NCBI GenBank assembly: GCA_046294625.1
Contig: JBKBKN010000002.1
Coordinates: forward strand, 110,923 to 174,922
DNA from: JBKBKN01 sp046294625
Lineage (GTDB): Bacteria; Bacteroidota; Bacteroidia; M30B66
Reading direction: 5' to 3'
Length of the DNA stretch: 64,000 nucleotides
A program made the translations under genes and the position numbers. Under the pieces are notes generated by a model. That model saw nothing but the letters and a program-made list of their open reading frames with translations. It was not told where the DNA came from and made no database searches. Of this stretch, positions 1 to 8,273 are shown piece after piece. How positions within the stretch are numbered: the stretch's first letter is position 1; every line of letters begins with the position of its first letter.

Positions 1-836
1 TAAGGATTTTTAGCATCAGCCAATGGACTCTTTTTGATAAAGTCAGGGGCTGATTGTGGTGGCACAGCATGGCAGATATCAAACTTAAGCTCCTTTTTAA
101 CGATTTCGCCTGCTTCATTTTTTTGTTCAAAAACCACTGTTTTCTGTTCACTATTTATTTCTAAGGTGTTGGCCAAAAAATGGGTATGAATATGATTATT
201 TTTTACAACTTCTTTAAGTGTTTCAGCATATTCTTTCACGGCAAAAATGGCCCCTGCTCCTGACACATAATGCACTTCGCACTGGTCAAGAATACCCTTT
301 TTACGCCAGTAGTCGCAGGCTAAATACATAATTTTGTGTGGTGCACCTCCACATTTTATCGGCGATGTTGGATTGGTGAATACAGCAACTCCACCCTTAA
401 AATGCTTAATCAGCTCCCACGTGTAAGGTGCATGTTCGAAAGAATAATTGCTGCTTACTTCGTGCTTGCCTATGGTTTCTTTCAAGCCCTTTATCTTTTC
501 CCAATCAAGCTTAATGCCAGGACAAACCACCAAAACATCATATGTAAATACTTTACCACTTCGGCTGAGTATAGAATTTTGTTCCGGTTGAAAAATCTCA
601 GCCGCGTCTTTTATCCAATCTGCTCCCTTGGGTATGTAATCAATCTCATTTTTTTCGGTTGCTGCAATGTCAAACTGACCCGCACCAACCAGAGTCCAGG
701 CCGGCTGATAATAATGTTTTTCTGATGGCTCCATTACACCCACCTGAATATTTTTATCTTTCCTTAACAATTGCGCGGCAACTGAGAGTCCTGCGTTGCC
801 ACCGCCGATAATCAGCACTTGATAATGAGTTTTCAT
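1..836 (-). CDS. sqr: Sulfide:quinone oxidoreductase (partial, C-terminus off the left edge)
   Basis: Membrane-associated flavoprotein that oxidises sulfide and passes the electrons to quinone. The N-terminus has the FAD-binding motif LIIGGGNAGLS just after the ATG. It is followed by YQPAWTLVGAG and by PIKCGGAPHKIMYLACDYW, which match the mitochondrial-type SQOR group and contain its conserved redox cysteine. About 278 codons are visible and the frame is open to position 1; the remaining part lies outside the window. The ATG at 834-836 is the first Met before the dinucleotide fold. The upstream region holds two palindromes (listed separately) that could control it. A NADH dehydrogenase-like flavoprotein is the main alternative, but the cysteine motif argues against it. 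Confidence 0.88.
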   Translation of the reverse strand, partial: MKTHYQVLIIGGGNAGLSVAAQLLRKDKNIQVGVMEPSEKHYYQPAWTLVGAGQFDIAATEKNEIDYIPKGADWIKDAAEIFQPEQNSILSRSGKVFTYDVLVVCPGIKLDWEKIKGLKETIGKHEVSSNYSFEHAPYTWELIKHFKGGVAVFTNPTSPIKCGGAPHKIMYLACDYWRKKGILDQCEVHYVSGAGAIFAVKEYAETLKEVVKNNHIHTHFLANTLEINSEQKTVVFEQKNEAGEIVKKELKFDICHAVPPQSAPDFIKKSPLADAKNP

Positions 837-840
837 AGCA

Positions 841-866
841 TTTGGTTTTTTAGTCAAAACCAAATT
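841..866 (-). promoter_or_regulatory. 10-bp perfect inverted repeat directly before the sqr start codon
   Basis: Arms ATTTGGTTTT (841-850) and AAAACCAAAT (857-866) pair perfectly around a 6-nt centre, and the repeat ends 4 nt before the sqr ATG. It could be an operator, or an mRNA hairpin covering the ribosome-binding area. No T-run follows on the minus strand, so it is unlikely to be a terminator. Confidence 0.5.
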
Positions 867-891
867 TTAAAAATTCATTTTTTAAACTGCG

Positions 892-905
892 TAACAAATG
901 TTACA
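892..905. promoter_or_regulatory. CRP/FNR-type palindrome GTAACnnnnGTTAC upstream of sqr
   Basis: The sequence GTAAC-AAAT-GTTAC is a perfect 5-4-5 palindrome centred about 62 nt upstream of the sqr ATG. From memory, GTAACnnnnGTTAC is a consensus reported for HcpR-like regulators of the CRP/FNR superfamily, which answer nitrosative or redox signals. The regulator is not in this window, so the assignment is inference. Confidence 0.4.
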
Positions 906-988
906 CTCCCAAGGCTGTCTAATAAAATTTGCTGATCAAAAAGGAAGGAAGAAACTTTAAGTTGCTAACTTATTAAAACACAAATAAT

Positions 989-1285
989 TTAGAAAAGTGT
1001 GCCGCTCTGTTTGGCTTGGTAAACAAAAAAACCCGCATAAATAAAAGTCACTAAGAGAATTCCCCTGCCTGTTTTGTCCATTTTTAGGTTCACCATGTAG
1101 ATTCTGAATGGAACAATATTGGTGAAAATGCTCAACACGTATAGTGTATTATTATCAAATAATGGTTTACTTACTCCACCCCTTTCGATCTGATTGAAAG
1201 CGGAAAGTAATATAAACATTAAAATAGGTATGACGGCACCGAGCGATGTGCCAAAGGCCATATTATCTTTTTTGAAAAACTGCAT
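989..1285 (-). CDS. Small integral membrane protein of unknown function
   Basis: This 98-residue protein has about three hydrophobic segments: residues 10-30, 47-62 (weaker) and 77-92. A short charged loop contains NLKMDKTGRG. I do not recognise catalytic residues. It starts 10 nt after the end of surE on the same strand and is probably co-transcribed with it. The length, start and hydrophobic layout look like a conserved Bacteroidota membrane protein, but I cannot name the family. Confidence 0.65.
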   Translation of the reverse strand: MQFFKKDNMAFGTSLGAVIPILMFILLSAFNQIERGGVSKPLFDNNTLYVLSIFTNIVPFRIYMVNLKMDKTGRGILLVTFIYAGFFVYQAKQSGTLF

Positions 1286-1295
1286 TCAAGCTAAT

Positions 1296-2063
1296 TTAAG
1301 GAGTTTCCCAATTTTTAAAATATGGAATGGTATGGTGTGCAGTGATATCAAATTGCACCGGCACAACTGAAACATATCCGTTTTCTAAAGCCCAGATGTC
1401 TGTATCAGTGCCTTCATCGTAGTTTTTAAACACCCCTGTCATCCAATAGTAAACTCTTCCTGCAGGGTCTTTGCGCTCGTCAAACTCTTCTTCCCAACTG
1501 GCTTTAGCTTGTCTGCATACTTTTATCCCTTTGATGAGTTCAGGTGCCAGATTGGGTATGTTCACATTCAAACAAGTGTAGGCCGGCATCCCTTCTTTTA
1601 GGGCTTTGGCAATCATGGTGCGTGCCACTTCCATGGATGCGCTGAAGTCGGCTTCAATAGAGTAATCGAGCAACGAAAAGCCAATCGATGGGATGTTCTC
1701 AATAGCACCTTCCAATGCAGCCGACATGGTGCCGGAGTAAATCACATTTATGGATGCATTGGACCCATGATTGATACCGGACACCAGCAAGTCGGGCTTG
1801 CGATGCAATATTTTGTTTACGGCAAGTTTTACACAATCCACAGGCGTTCCGGTGCAGGCATATTCCACTCTGCCATCGGCCTGTTTCATGGCCTGCACCC
1901 GTAGTGTAGAATTAATTGTGATTGCATGTCCCATTGCAGACTGTGGTTTGTCTGGCGCTACCACAAGTACTTCTCCAAACTCCATGGCAACAGAAATCAA
2001 TGCGCGAATACCCGGTGCGGAGATTCCATCATCATTACAAACTAAAATCAAAGGCTTACTCAT
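1296..2063 (-). CDS. surE: 5'/3'-nucleotidase SurE
   Basis: Metal-dependent phosphatase that removes phosphate from nucleoside 5'- and 3'-monophosphates and is linked to stationary-phase survival. The metal-binding NDDG motif is at residues 10-13, the conserved QSAMG serine near 42, SGINHGSN at 95-102, and YSGTMSAALEGA at 109-120. At 255 residues it has the normal length. It lies between a small membrane protein and a MerR-type regulator, all on the minus strand. The family assignment is secure. Confidence 0.97.
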   Translation of the reverse strand: MSKPLILVCNDDGISAPGIRALISVAMEFGEVLVVAPDKPQSAMGHAITINSTLRVQAMKQADGRVEYACTGTPVDCVKLAVNKILHRKPDLLVSGINHGSNASINVIYSGTMSAALEGAIENIPSIGFSLLDYSIEADFSASMEVARTMIAKALKEGMPAYTCLNVNIPNLAPELIKGIKVCRQAKASWEEEFDERKDPAGRVYYWMTGVFKNYDEGTDTDIWALENGYVSVVPVQFDITAHHTIPYFKNWETP

Positions 2064-2146
2064 TCATCTAAATATTGATGCTGCGAATTTATTCCTATTT
2101 CATGAGCAGGAAAAACAATTTTCATTAAATGATATACATCACGGCA

Positions 2147-2479
2147 CTAAAGGTTGTCTCTAATTGCTTTGAGCTGAGCATTAATGCTAATGAGTCGGTC
2201 TTTTAGGTTTTCTTGGATTGCAGGATCAATGGGCTCGCCTAACTTCAGTGCATTTTTTGCCCCCTGTAGGGTGAATCCCTTCTGCTTTACAAGTCTATGA
2301 AGCTGTTTAAGCTTTTCTACATCAGTCTGCTGAAAAATCCTATTTCCTTTTTTATTGGTTTGCAGTTTAAACAAACCTGTTTCTTTAACCCAAAAACGTA
2401 CCAATGAAGTATTTTCCCCTAATATTTTAGCTACTTCGCCGATACTGTAAAATTGCTTGCCAATGATCTCTTGTGACAT
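2147..2479 (-). CDS. MerR-family transcriptional regulator
   Basis: A 110-residue protein with the N-terminal MerR winged helix (FYSIGEVAKILG, residues 10-21). The wing is NRIFQQTDVEKLKQLHRLV, and a coiled-coil dimerisation helix runs to the C-terminus. There is no cysteine-rich effector loop or ligand domain, so the signal cannot be predicted. It is the short MerR form common in Bacteroidota. It sits between rpoD and surE on the same strand. DNA binding is well supported; the targets are unknown. Confidence 0.9.
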   Translation of the reverse strand: MSQEIIGKQFYSIGEVAKILGENTSLVRFWVKETGLFKLQTNKKGNRIFQQTDVEKLKQLHRLVKQKGFTLQGAKNALKLGEPIDPAIQENLKDRLISINAQLKAIRDNL

Positions 2480-2527
2480 TTGATCCCGAAGATTGGTTTC
2501 GAAACTTATTACAAATCAAAATTAACA

Positions 2528-2555
2528 AAAAGGCCATCCGAGTGGACAGCCTTTT
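2528..2555 (-). terminator. Intrinsic terminator after rpoD
   Basis: On the minus strand AAAAGGC (2555-2549) pairs with GCCTTTT (2534-2528), with an inner TCC/GGA pair. The T-run follows, 17 nt past the rpoD stop codon. It should separate rpoD from the merR-surE genes. Confidence 0.7.
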
Positions 2556-2571
2556 AAAATCATTACTACTT

Positions 2572-3435
2572 CTAACCCAAATAGGTTTTCAGGATTTTGC
2601 TTCGAGAAGTCTGCTTTAAACGGCGAATGGCTTTCTCTTTGATCTGCCTAACACGCTCGCGCGTTAGGTCAAATTCTTCGCCAATTTCTTCCAATGTCAT
2701 GGCATGTTCACCATTCAACCCAAAATAATATCTAATTACATCAGCTTCGCGTGCAGTTAATGTAGATAGAGCCCGATCAATTTCTTTTCTCAATGAGTCT
2801 ATATTTAATCCTGCATCAGGACTTGGGCTATCGCTGGAGCGAAGCACATCATACATATTACTTTCTTCACCTTGCACAAGGGGTGCATCCATAGAAATAT
2901 GACGACCTGAGTTTTTCATCGACTCCTTCACATCATTCTCGGTAAGCTCTAGCACTTCGGCAATTTCGTCGGCTGATGGCTCACGTTCAAATTCCTGCTC
3001 AAGTTTCGAAAATGCCTTATTGATCTTGTTGATGGAACCAATTTTGTTCAAAGGCAAGCGCACAATTCTCGATTGCTCTGCCAAGGCTTGTAAAATGGAC
3101 TGACGAATCCACCAAACGGCATAGGAGATGAATTTGAATCCGCGGGTTTCGTCGAAGCGTTGTGCCGCTTTAATTAATCCTAAATTACCCTCATTAATTA
3201 AGTCTGGAAGGCTTAGTCCTTGATTTTGATATTGCTTTGATACTGAAACTACGAAACGTAAGTTGGCTTTAGTAAGTTTTTCCAATGCTGCCTGATCTCC
3301 TTGACGGATTCGACGTGCGAGCTCTACCTCTTCTTCGGCCGTGATAAGTTCTACCTTACCAATTTCCTGTAAATACTTGTCTAATGATGCGGTTTCGCGG
3401 TTGGTTACCTGTTTGGTAATCTTTAGTTGTCTCAT
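2572..3435 (-). CDS. rpoD: RNA polymerase primary sigma factor RpoD (SigA)
   Basis: Housekeeping sigma factor of 287 residues, the short form typical of Bacteroidota that lacks most of region 1.1. Region 1.2 is near residues 17-50. Region 2 contains LRFVVSVSKQYQNQGL, DLINEGNLGLIKA and the promoter-melting WWIRQSIL. Region 3 spans about 125-200. Region 4 ends in the HTH TLEEIGEEFDLTRERVRQIK. It should recognise the TTTG / TAnnTTTG promoters seen elsewhere in this window. The 266-nt upstream gap to 3701 is AT-rich and presumably holds its promoter; I see no gene there. Confidence 0.97.
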   Translation of the reverse strand: MRQLKITKQVTNRETASLDKYLQEIGKVELITAEEEVELARRIRQGDQAALEKLTKANLRFVVSVSKQYQNQGLSLPDLINEGNLGLIKAAQRFDETRGFKFISYAVWWIRQSILQALAEQSRIVRLPLNKIGSINKINKAFSKLEQEFEREPSADEIAEVLELTENDVKESMKNSGRHISMDAPLVQGEESNMYDVLRSSDSPSPDAGLNIDSLRKEIDRALSTLTAREADVIRYYFGLNGEHAMTLEEIGEEFDLTRERVRQIKEKAIRRLKQTSRSKILKTYLG

Positions 3436-3701
3436 GTATTCTTGCTACAAATTTATTTGAAAACAGGGTGCAAAATTAAGTCATTTAGCTTTACGAATAA
3501 CGATAAAAAATTGCAACTTTCTGCAAAGATTTATAAATGATTTATTCATTTCTAAAACGTCGCTAAATCAGATAAGTTGCAGAAAATTGTTAACAATCCA
3601 TGCCAAAATCTTGCATTCAACTATTGCTACAAAGGGTATAAAGGAAATTTTTTTTTGCAGAAGCTGAAATTTTATTTTGAAAACCATACCTATTACAAAC
3701 T

Positions 3702-4109
3702 CTATTTCTTTGAAATTAATAATCCTATTTGACGACCGGCCATTGCCGCTATCCCGGCTGCAATACCGCCAATGAGTCCGGTAATAAAAATTAGCAGTGC
3801 AGAACTTTCCGGCAAAGGGAAAAGTGCAATTATACGCTTGGAGAGTATATGATTATTTCGAATATCAATAAGGATTGCATGAACAAGCCAAATTAAAAAC
3901 ACTGCGATCAAAGCAGAAAAAAAAGCACTGCCGCCATCCGAAGCTGTGAACCATGATATCACAAAACAAACCATTGCTGTTCCCCACCAAGGCAACACAA
4001 AATGCACTGCTAAGCTAAAAATCAGAAAAAGAAAGAATTTCTTGTAGAAATCACCTTTTCTGCTCCGGCTTGGCCTGTTGCTTGAATAGTATCCCTGAAT
4101 TTTGCCCAT
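3702..4109 (-). CDS. Membrane protein of unknown function overlapping the acylase gene
   Basis: 135 residues with a basic N-terminal 24 residues, then about four membrane segments (near 25-55, 63-80 and 103-130), the last rich in Gly and Ala. I do not recognise the family. Its ATG lies 59 nt inside the 3' end of the upstream penicillin-acylase gene in another frame, an unusually long overlap that suggests translational coupling. No later ATG would keep the first membrane segments, so the overlap is probably real. Confidence 0.6.
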   Translation of the reverse strand: MGKIQGYYSSNRPSRSRKGDFYKKFFLFLIFSLAVHFVLPWWGTAMVCFVISWFTASDGGSAFFSALIAVFLIWLVHAILIDIRNNHILSKRIIALFPLPESSALLIFITGLIGGIAAGIAAMAGRQIGLLISKK

Positions 4110-6483
4110 CGTTTTCTAAGAATATGAGTGAATAATATTTTCCTTTTACCCAATCGTCTATTGCATTGGCATAGTAAGCACTTCCCGGATTTCCGCTTTG
4201 CCCTCCGGGATAAATTCCATATGCAACCACAGGTTTTCCCGGGCTCACAATCATTTTCCACGAAGGTCCTTTGCGCGAAGATGTGGCATTCACAATACTC
4301 TCTCCTCCACCATTAAGCACTCCACTAATGCTAAATGCAGGTAACCTGCTCAGATGCTGAATGGTCGTGTATTTAAAGTTAGCCCAGGTAAGTTGTCGAC
4401 CTGATTTCTTTTTCCAGTTGGTGATATCAACCACAGATTGCTTAAAGGATTGATTCAGAATATCAAACATTCTTTCCTGTTCAGTAGTAGAAATACGATT
4501 GGTAAACATACCTTCGGGGTCGGTTTGCAAATAACGAATGGTATGAAATGTTGATGGCTTTCGCATGCTGCGCTCTTGATTCGATTCGAATTCATCCCAA
4601 AGCATATTGCTAAATTTTTCCCACCATGCTTCGTAATATGCCGGGGCTTCCAGTTCGGGATCATTAAAAAATATCCACGCTTTTAGAATATTGAGCGCAT
4701 CAAGCTCCTCGCGCGAAAACTCCGATGCATCGATGTAGCTCAGCATTAAAGGTAGTGATTCTGCGGCGTAAAGGTTATAATTATCATTTTGTAATCGCAT
4801 CATGTCTTCTATTTTGAAACGGTTTCCTTCTCCGAGCAATTGATTGATGCGTCGGTTTCGATAATATTCAAATACGCCTGTGTAGTAATAGGGATAAGCA
4901 TCATCTGTCGGATGCTGATTGGCTGAGCTTACAAATTTTCGCTGCGGATTGACGCTTTCAGGAATATCATCAAAAGGAATATACCCTTTCCATTGCTGAT
5001 TGGGGTCATCGCCTTGCAAAACGGTTCTACCTTGCCCCTGTTCTCGCACCGGAAATTTACCCTGCTGTCTGATGGCTATATCGTTGCTATGCGATGCAAA
5101 AACAAAATTCTGTCCCGGGCAATCGTAGGTTAATAAAGCATTGCGATAGTCGCTAAAATTTTTTCCGCGATTGAGTTTGTAAAAGGTCAGCGACTCATTA
5201 GAAGGTTCATGCAAGGTCCAACGCAGAGCCATATTCATCTTTTCTTTACCTGAAGCAAAATTGCGGTCGTAAACCAATAGACCAAATGATGTAAACAGAA
5301 TGGTATCGAATACTGAACCGGAGCCACGCACTTTGAATTCTTCTACAATGTAACTAAAGTCTCTCCAAGACCCATCATAGAGATATTGGGCTCTTTTGTC
5401 ATCCTTAATGCTAATTTGATACCAATCGCGCACATCTATTGCGCCATTGGTCACCCCCCAAGCAATGGAATCATTGAAGCCGATAATCACTGCCGGCGCT
5501 CCGGGCAGGGAGACTCCGTAAACATTGACTCCGGGAGCATGCAACTGTAATTCAAACCAAATGGAAGGCAGATTTAGGCTTAGGTGCGGATCGTTACAAA
5601 GAATTGCCCTTCTCTCTGCTGTTTTTTCGGCAGCTACTGCCCAGTTATTACTTCCATATCCGGGTTCGGGGCGCATAAGCTGATCGGCGGCAATCAATGC
5701 CTGAATCGGCAAATTCTGATTGGCCTGCAAGTTTTGTTCAAAGCTTCGCTTAAATGGAGTACCTAACGGGATAACAGGGTCTTGAAGCGTATCAGGAAAG
5801 TCGGGAAATAATTTATTCAAAACTTCATCTCCATAAAGCTTTTGTACGTTACTCAATTCAAAATCGCGATCATAGCCTGTAAGCATGTTGCCCATGTATT
5901 TGAGTAGAAGTGCTGTTTTGAATGGACTCCATGGTTCGGGCTCGTAATCGAGTAATTTATACTCAAGTGGTAAGCTTTTGCTATTCAATTGATGAATGTA
6001 GGCATTGACGCCTGCAGCATAGGATTCGAGCATCATGCGTGAGGTGTCATTTTGCATGGCCATTTCTAAGGCTTTCTCTGCACCATATTTCAAGCCAATT
6101 CGTCTGGCTTCGCGATCAACTTTTAATGCTTTGCTACCAACAATTTCCGACAAACGACCTGCTGCAGCATGGGTCTGCATTTCCATTTGCCACAAACGCA
6201 TCGATGCAGTCACATAGCCTTGTGTGAAAAACAAATCTTCATCGTTTTGAGCAAAAATATGTGGCACCATTCGCTCATCCCAAAGTATGTTGACACTTGC
6301 CTTAAGCCCTTGAATGGAAATCATCTCATTCTTATCATCATCTTCTGAATTCGCATTTTGCCAAAACCCATATTGTGGATTAAAAAATTTACCCAGCGGA
6401 GGTAATTCGAGAAGTTTGAACTGATAAAAAACAAATGCCGAAGCGAAGAGTAGCAAGGAAATAACCGCTTTAAATGCTTGCAT
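4051..6483 (-). CDS. Penicillin acylase family protein (peptidase S45)
   Basis: Ntn-hydrolase that cleaves amide bonds. Known family members act on penicillins, acyl-homoserine lactones or other N-acyl compounds, and the substrate here is unknown. The first ~22 residues form a signal or membrane anchor. The expected autocatalytic cleavage precedes Ser278 in GYGSNNWAV, and NDPHLSLNLPSIWFE follows as in the family. The C-terminal beta-chain carries NGGGESIVNATS and PGGQSGNPGS. The 810-residue length is normal for the precursor. It probably acts in the periplasm. No quorum-sensing genes are nearby to suggest quorum quenching. Confidence 0.93.
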   Translation of the reverse strand: MQAFKAVISLLLFASAFVFYQFKLLELPPLGKFFNPQYGFWQNANSEDDDKNEMISIQGLKASVNILWDERMVPHIFAQNDEDLFFTQGYVTASMRLWQMEMQTHAAAGRLSEIVGSKALKVDREARRIGLKYGAEKALEMAMQNDTSRMMLESYAAGVNAYIHQLNSKSLPLEYKLLDYEPEPWSPFKTALLLKYMGNMLTGYDRDFELSNVQKLYGDEVLNKLFPDFPDTLQDPVIPLGTPFKRSFEQNLQANQNLPIQALIAADQLMRPEPGYGSNNWAVAAEKTAERRAILCNDPHLSLNLPSIWFELQLHAPGVNVYGVSLPGAPAVIIGFNDSIAWGVTNGAIDVRDWYQISIKDDKRAQYLYDGSWRDFSYIVEEFKVRGSGSVFDTILFTSFGLLVYDRNFASGKEKMNMALRWTLHEPSNESLTFYKLNRGKNFSDYRNALLTYDCPGQNFVFASHSNDIAIRQQGKFPVREQGQGRTVLQGDDPNQQWKGYIPFDDIPESVNPQRKFVSSANQHPTDDAYPYYYTGVFEYYRNRRINQLLGEGNRFKIEDMMRLQNDNYNLYAAESLPLMLSYIDASEFSREELDALNILKAWIFFNDPELEAPAYYEAWWEKFSNMLWDEFESNQERSMRKPSTFHTIRYLQTDPEGMFTNRISTTEQERMFDILNQSFKQSVVDITNWKKKSGRQLTWANFKYTTIQHLSRLPAFSISGVLNGGGESIVNATSSRKGPSWKMIVSPGKPVVAYGIYPGGQSGNPGSAYYANAIDDWVKGKYYSLIFLENDGQNSGILFKQQAKPEQKR

Positions 6484-6568
6484 AAGATTGTATTTGAGCG
6501 ATGAAATTACTTTAAATACACAAAATATTTCAATCGATCAAATGAAGTTATTGCCATTGCTTTGTTAA

Positions 6569-7474
6569 TCAAGCACTGATGAAATCGTTCACCAGCTTTA
6601 GAATCGCATGTTTATCGTCAGGATGAACAAAGTGTGCTTGCAGCTGATTTTTGATGTAGGTGACTTGCCTTTTGGCAAATCGTCTGGTATTTTGCTGAAT
6701 CATACCAATGCACTTTTCCAATTCAAACTTATCGTCAAGATATGCAAAGATTTCTTTGTAGCCCACCGTTTGTAAGGCATTCAGTGCGCGGTATTCTTTG
6801 AGTTGTTTACACTCTTCTACCCATCCAAGCTTTATCATATGTAAAGTGCGCTGATTGATTCGTTTGTAAAGTTCTTCTCTGGGAAGGTACATAGATAGTA
6901 CTAGGGTATCAAAATCTCTTTCGACCTTTTTTCCTTTTCGAAATGATGAGAAAGGTTTTCCGCTTGCGTGAATCACTTCAAGAGCCCTGATTATTCGTTG
7001 TGGATTATTTACATCAACTTGTTGGTAATACTCCATGTCCTTTTCGCGGAGCATATCCTGTAAAACATAGATGCCTTCGTTTTGAAAAATATTATTTAAT
7101 GCCAAACGATAGGCTGAGTCAGCTTCTGGCAATTCGTCAAATCCATGAAGTAAAGCCCTGATATACATTCCTGAGCCACCACAAACAATCTGAATCGGTT
7201 TGCGCATGAACAAATCATGGAGCTTTTCCAAAGCTTCTGCTTCAAATTTGCCGGCATTGTATGCTTCAGTAATGGAGTGTGTGGCAATAAAATGATGTGG
7301 AACAGCCTGCAGTTCGCTATCATCCGGAGCTGCACTTCCTATTTTTAATTCCCTAAAAATTTGCCTGGAATCTGCTGAGATAATCTCGCAAGCAAGTTGT
7401 TGTGCAAGCCAAATAGCTAGGGACGTTTTACCCGAAGCAGTTGGGCCTGTTATAACAATCAGTTTAGGTTTCAC
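6569..7474 (-). CDS. miaA: tRNA dimethylallyltransferase MiaA
   Basis: Transfers a dimethylallyl group to N6 of A37 in tRNAs that read codons starting with U. The P-loop GPTASGKT is at residues 10-17. DSRQIFRELKIG matches the conserved DSRQvYr motif, and GGSGMYIRALLHG and the C-terminal NTRRFAKRQVTYIKNQ complete the pattern. At 301 residues it has normal length. It starts 11 nt after the upstream acidic-tailed gene, which itself follows the CCA-adding enzyme gene. Two tRNA maturation enzymes therefore share one apparent operon. Confidence 0.97.
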   Translation of the reverse strand: MKPKLIVITGPTASGKTSLAIWLAQQLACEIISADSRQIFRELKIGSAAPDDSELQAVPHHFIATHSITEAYNAGKFEAEALEKLHDLFMRKPIQIVCGGSGMYIRALLHGFDELPEADSAYRLALNNIFQNEGIYVLQDMLREKDMEYYQQVDVNNPQRIIRALEVIHASGKPFSSFRKGKKVERDFDTLVLSMYLPREELYKRINQRTLHMIKLGWVEECKQLKEYRALNALQTVGYKEIFAYLDDKFELEKCIGMIQQNTRRFAKRQVTYIKNQLQAHFVHPDDKHAILKLVNDFISA

Positions 7475-7485
7475 AAGCGTTTCGC

Positions 7486-8268
7486 TTATTCATCGTAATC
7501 GTTTCGACTACCATATCCACCACCATAGTCATCATCATCTCCTCCCATGCCATATTCATCGTCTTCTTCACCATAGCCCCCAAAATCGCTATCCTCATCT
7601 TCTTGGTCACTGGTTTCAATGAAGTTTCCGCTCATTTCATTTTTAAGCTTCTCTATTTCGTCATCGGCTTCCACTTCAAAGTTTTCGGGCAAATCAGCAA
7701 TTGTTTCAACCACTGCACCATCCACACTTGCATCAACTATATCGGTATCCTCGACAGCATCATTAGTTAATTCATTTTCCAGAAAATCTTCTTCAAACAA
7801 TGCATCATCGTCTTCTTCTTTGCTGCTAGTTTTTCTGGTTCGTTCCCTAACAGGAATAACGATGGTTTCCAAATACTGCACAGGTGGAAGCCCGACTGAT
7901 GTCGCTACCAAAGGGTACAAGGCTTTTTTGTCTTGCACAGGCATAATTTTGATCAGTTCCAGGGTAAATTGCCACGGCTTTTCAGGGTCATATTCCAACA
8001 AAAATTTCTGATGCGGATCATCAATCTGTTCCACAATTTCCATTTTGTGTAAAGCACCTTTCTCTTCGGGACTAACTTTGCCAATGTGGCCATTCTTCCG
8101 CCAATTATGATCAGCTAGATAAAAGTTTGCCTCATGACGCTGGTCAAATCCTACAGACTGCAAAGCACATTGAAGCAATTCTGCAAAGGTTTGATCTGAT
8201 TTGATATCAATGTCGCGGTGCACGTCATCATAATCATCAAATTTAAACCGGAATCTTAGTAAGCTCAT
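7486..8268 (-). CDS. Plasmid pRiA4b ORF-3-like domain protein with acidic tail
   Basis: 260 residues. The first ~135 (FRFKFDDYDDVHRDIDIKSD, FYLADHNWRKNG, KFLLEYDPEKPWQFTLELI) resemble the pRiA4b ORF-3 / IS1096 TnpR-like fold, but no transposase is nearby. The rest is low-complexity and strongly acidic, ending in a Gly/Asp/Tyr-rich tail (residues ~225-260). The function is unknown. It sits between cca (5 nt upstream) and miaA (11 nt downstream), which suggests an RNA- or translation-related role. The family call is moderate and the tail is certain. Confidence 0.65.
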   Translation of the reverse strand: MSLLRFRFKFDDYDDVHRDIDIKSDQTFAELLQCALQSVGFDQRHEANFYLADHNWRKNGHIGKVSPEEKGALHKMEIVEQIDDPHQKFLLEYDPEKPWQFTLELIKIMPVQDKKALYPLVATSVGLPPVQYLETIVIPVRERTRKTSSKEEDDDALFEEDFLENELTNDAVEDTDIVDASVDGAVVETIADLPENFEVEADDEIEKLKNEMSGNFIETSDQEDEDSDFGGYGEEDDEYGMGGDDDDYGGGYGSRNDYDE

Positions 8269-8273
8269 ATCTT

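Noticed and set aside
336..725. 129-codon open frame on the plus strand
   Set aside because: It is antisense to the sulfide:quinone oxidoreductase gene, whose family motifs are clear; the plus-strand product has no recognisable pattern.
7619..8011. Ser-rich 130-codon plus-strand frame
   Set aside because: It is the mirror of the Asp/Glu-rich region of the minus-strand gene at 7486-8268; low complexity keeps the antisense frame open.
7486..8268. Transposon passenger gene, because the domain resembles IS1096 TnpR
   Set aside because: No transposase, inverted repeats or target duplications flank it, and it sits in a tRNA-processing operon.
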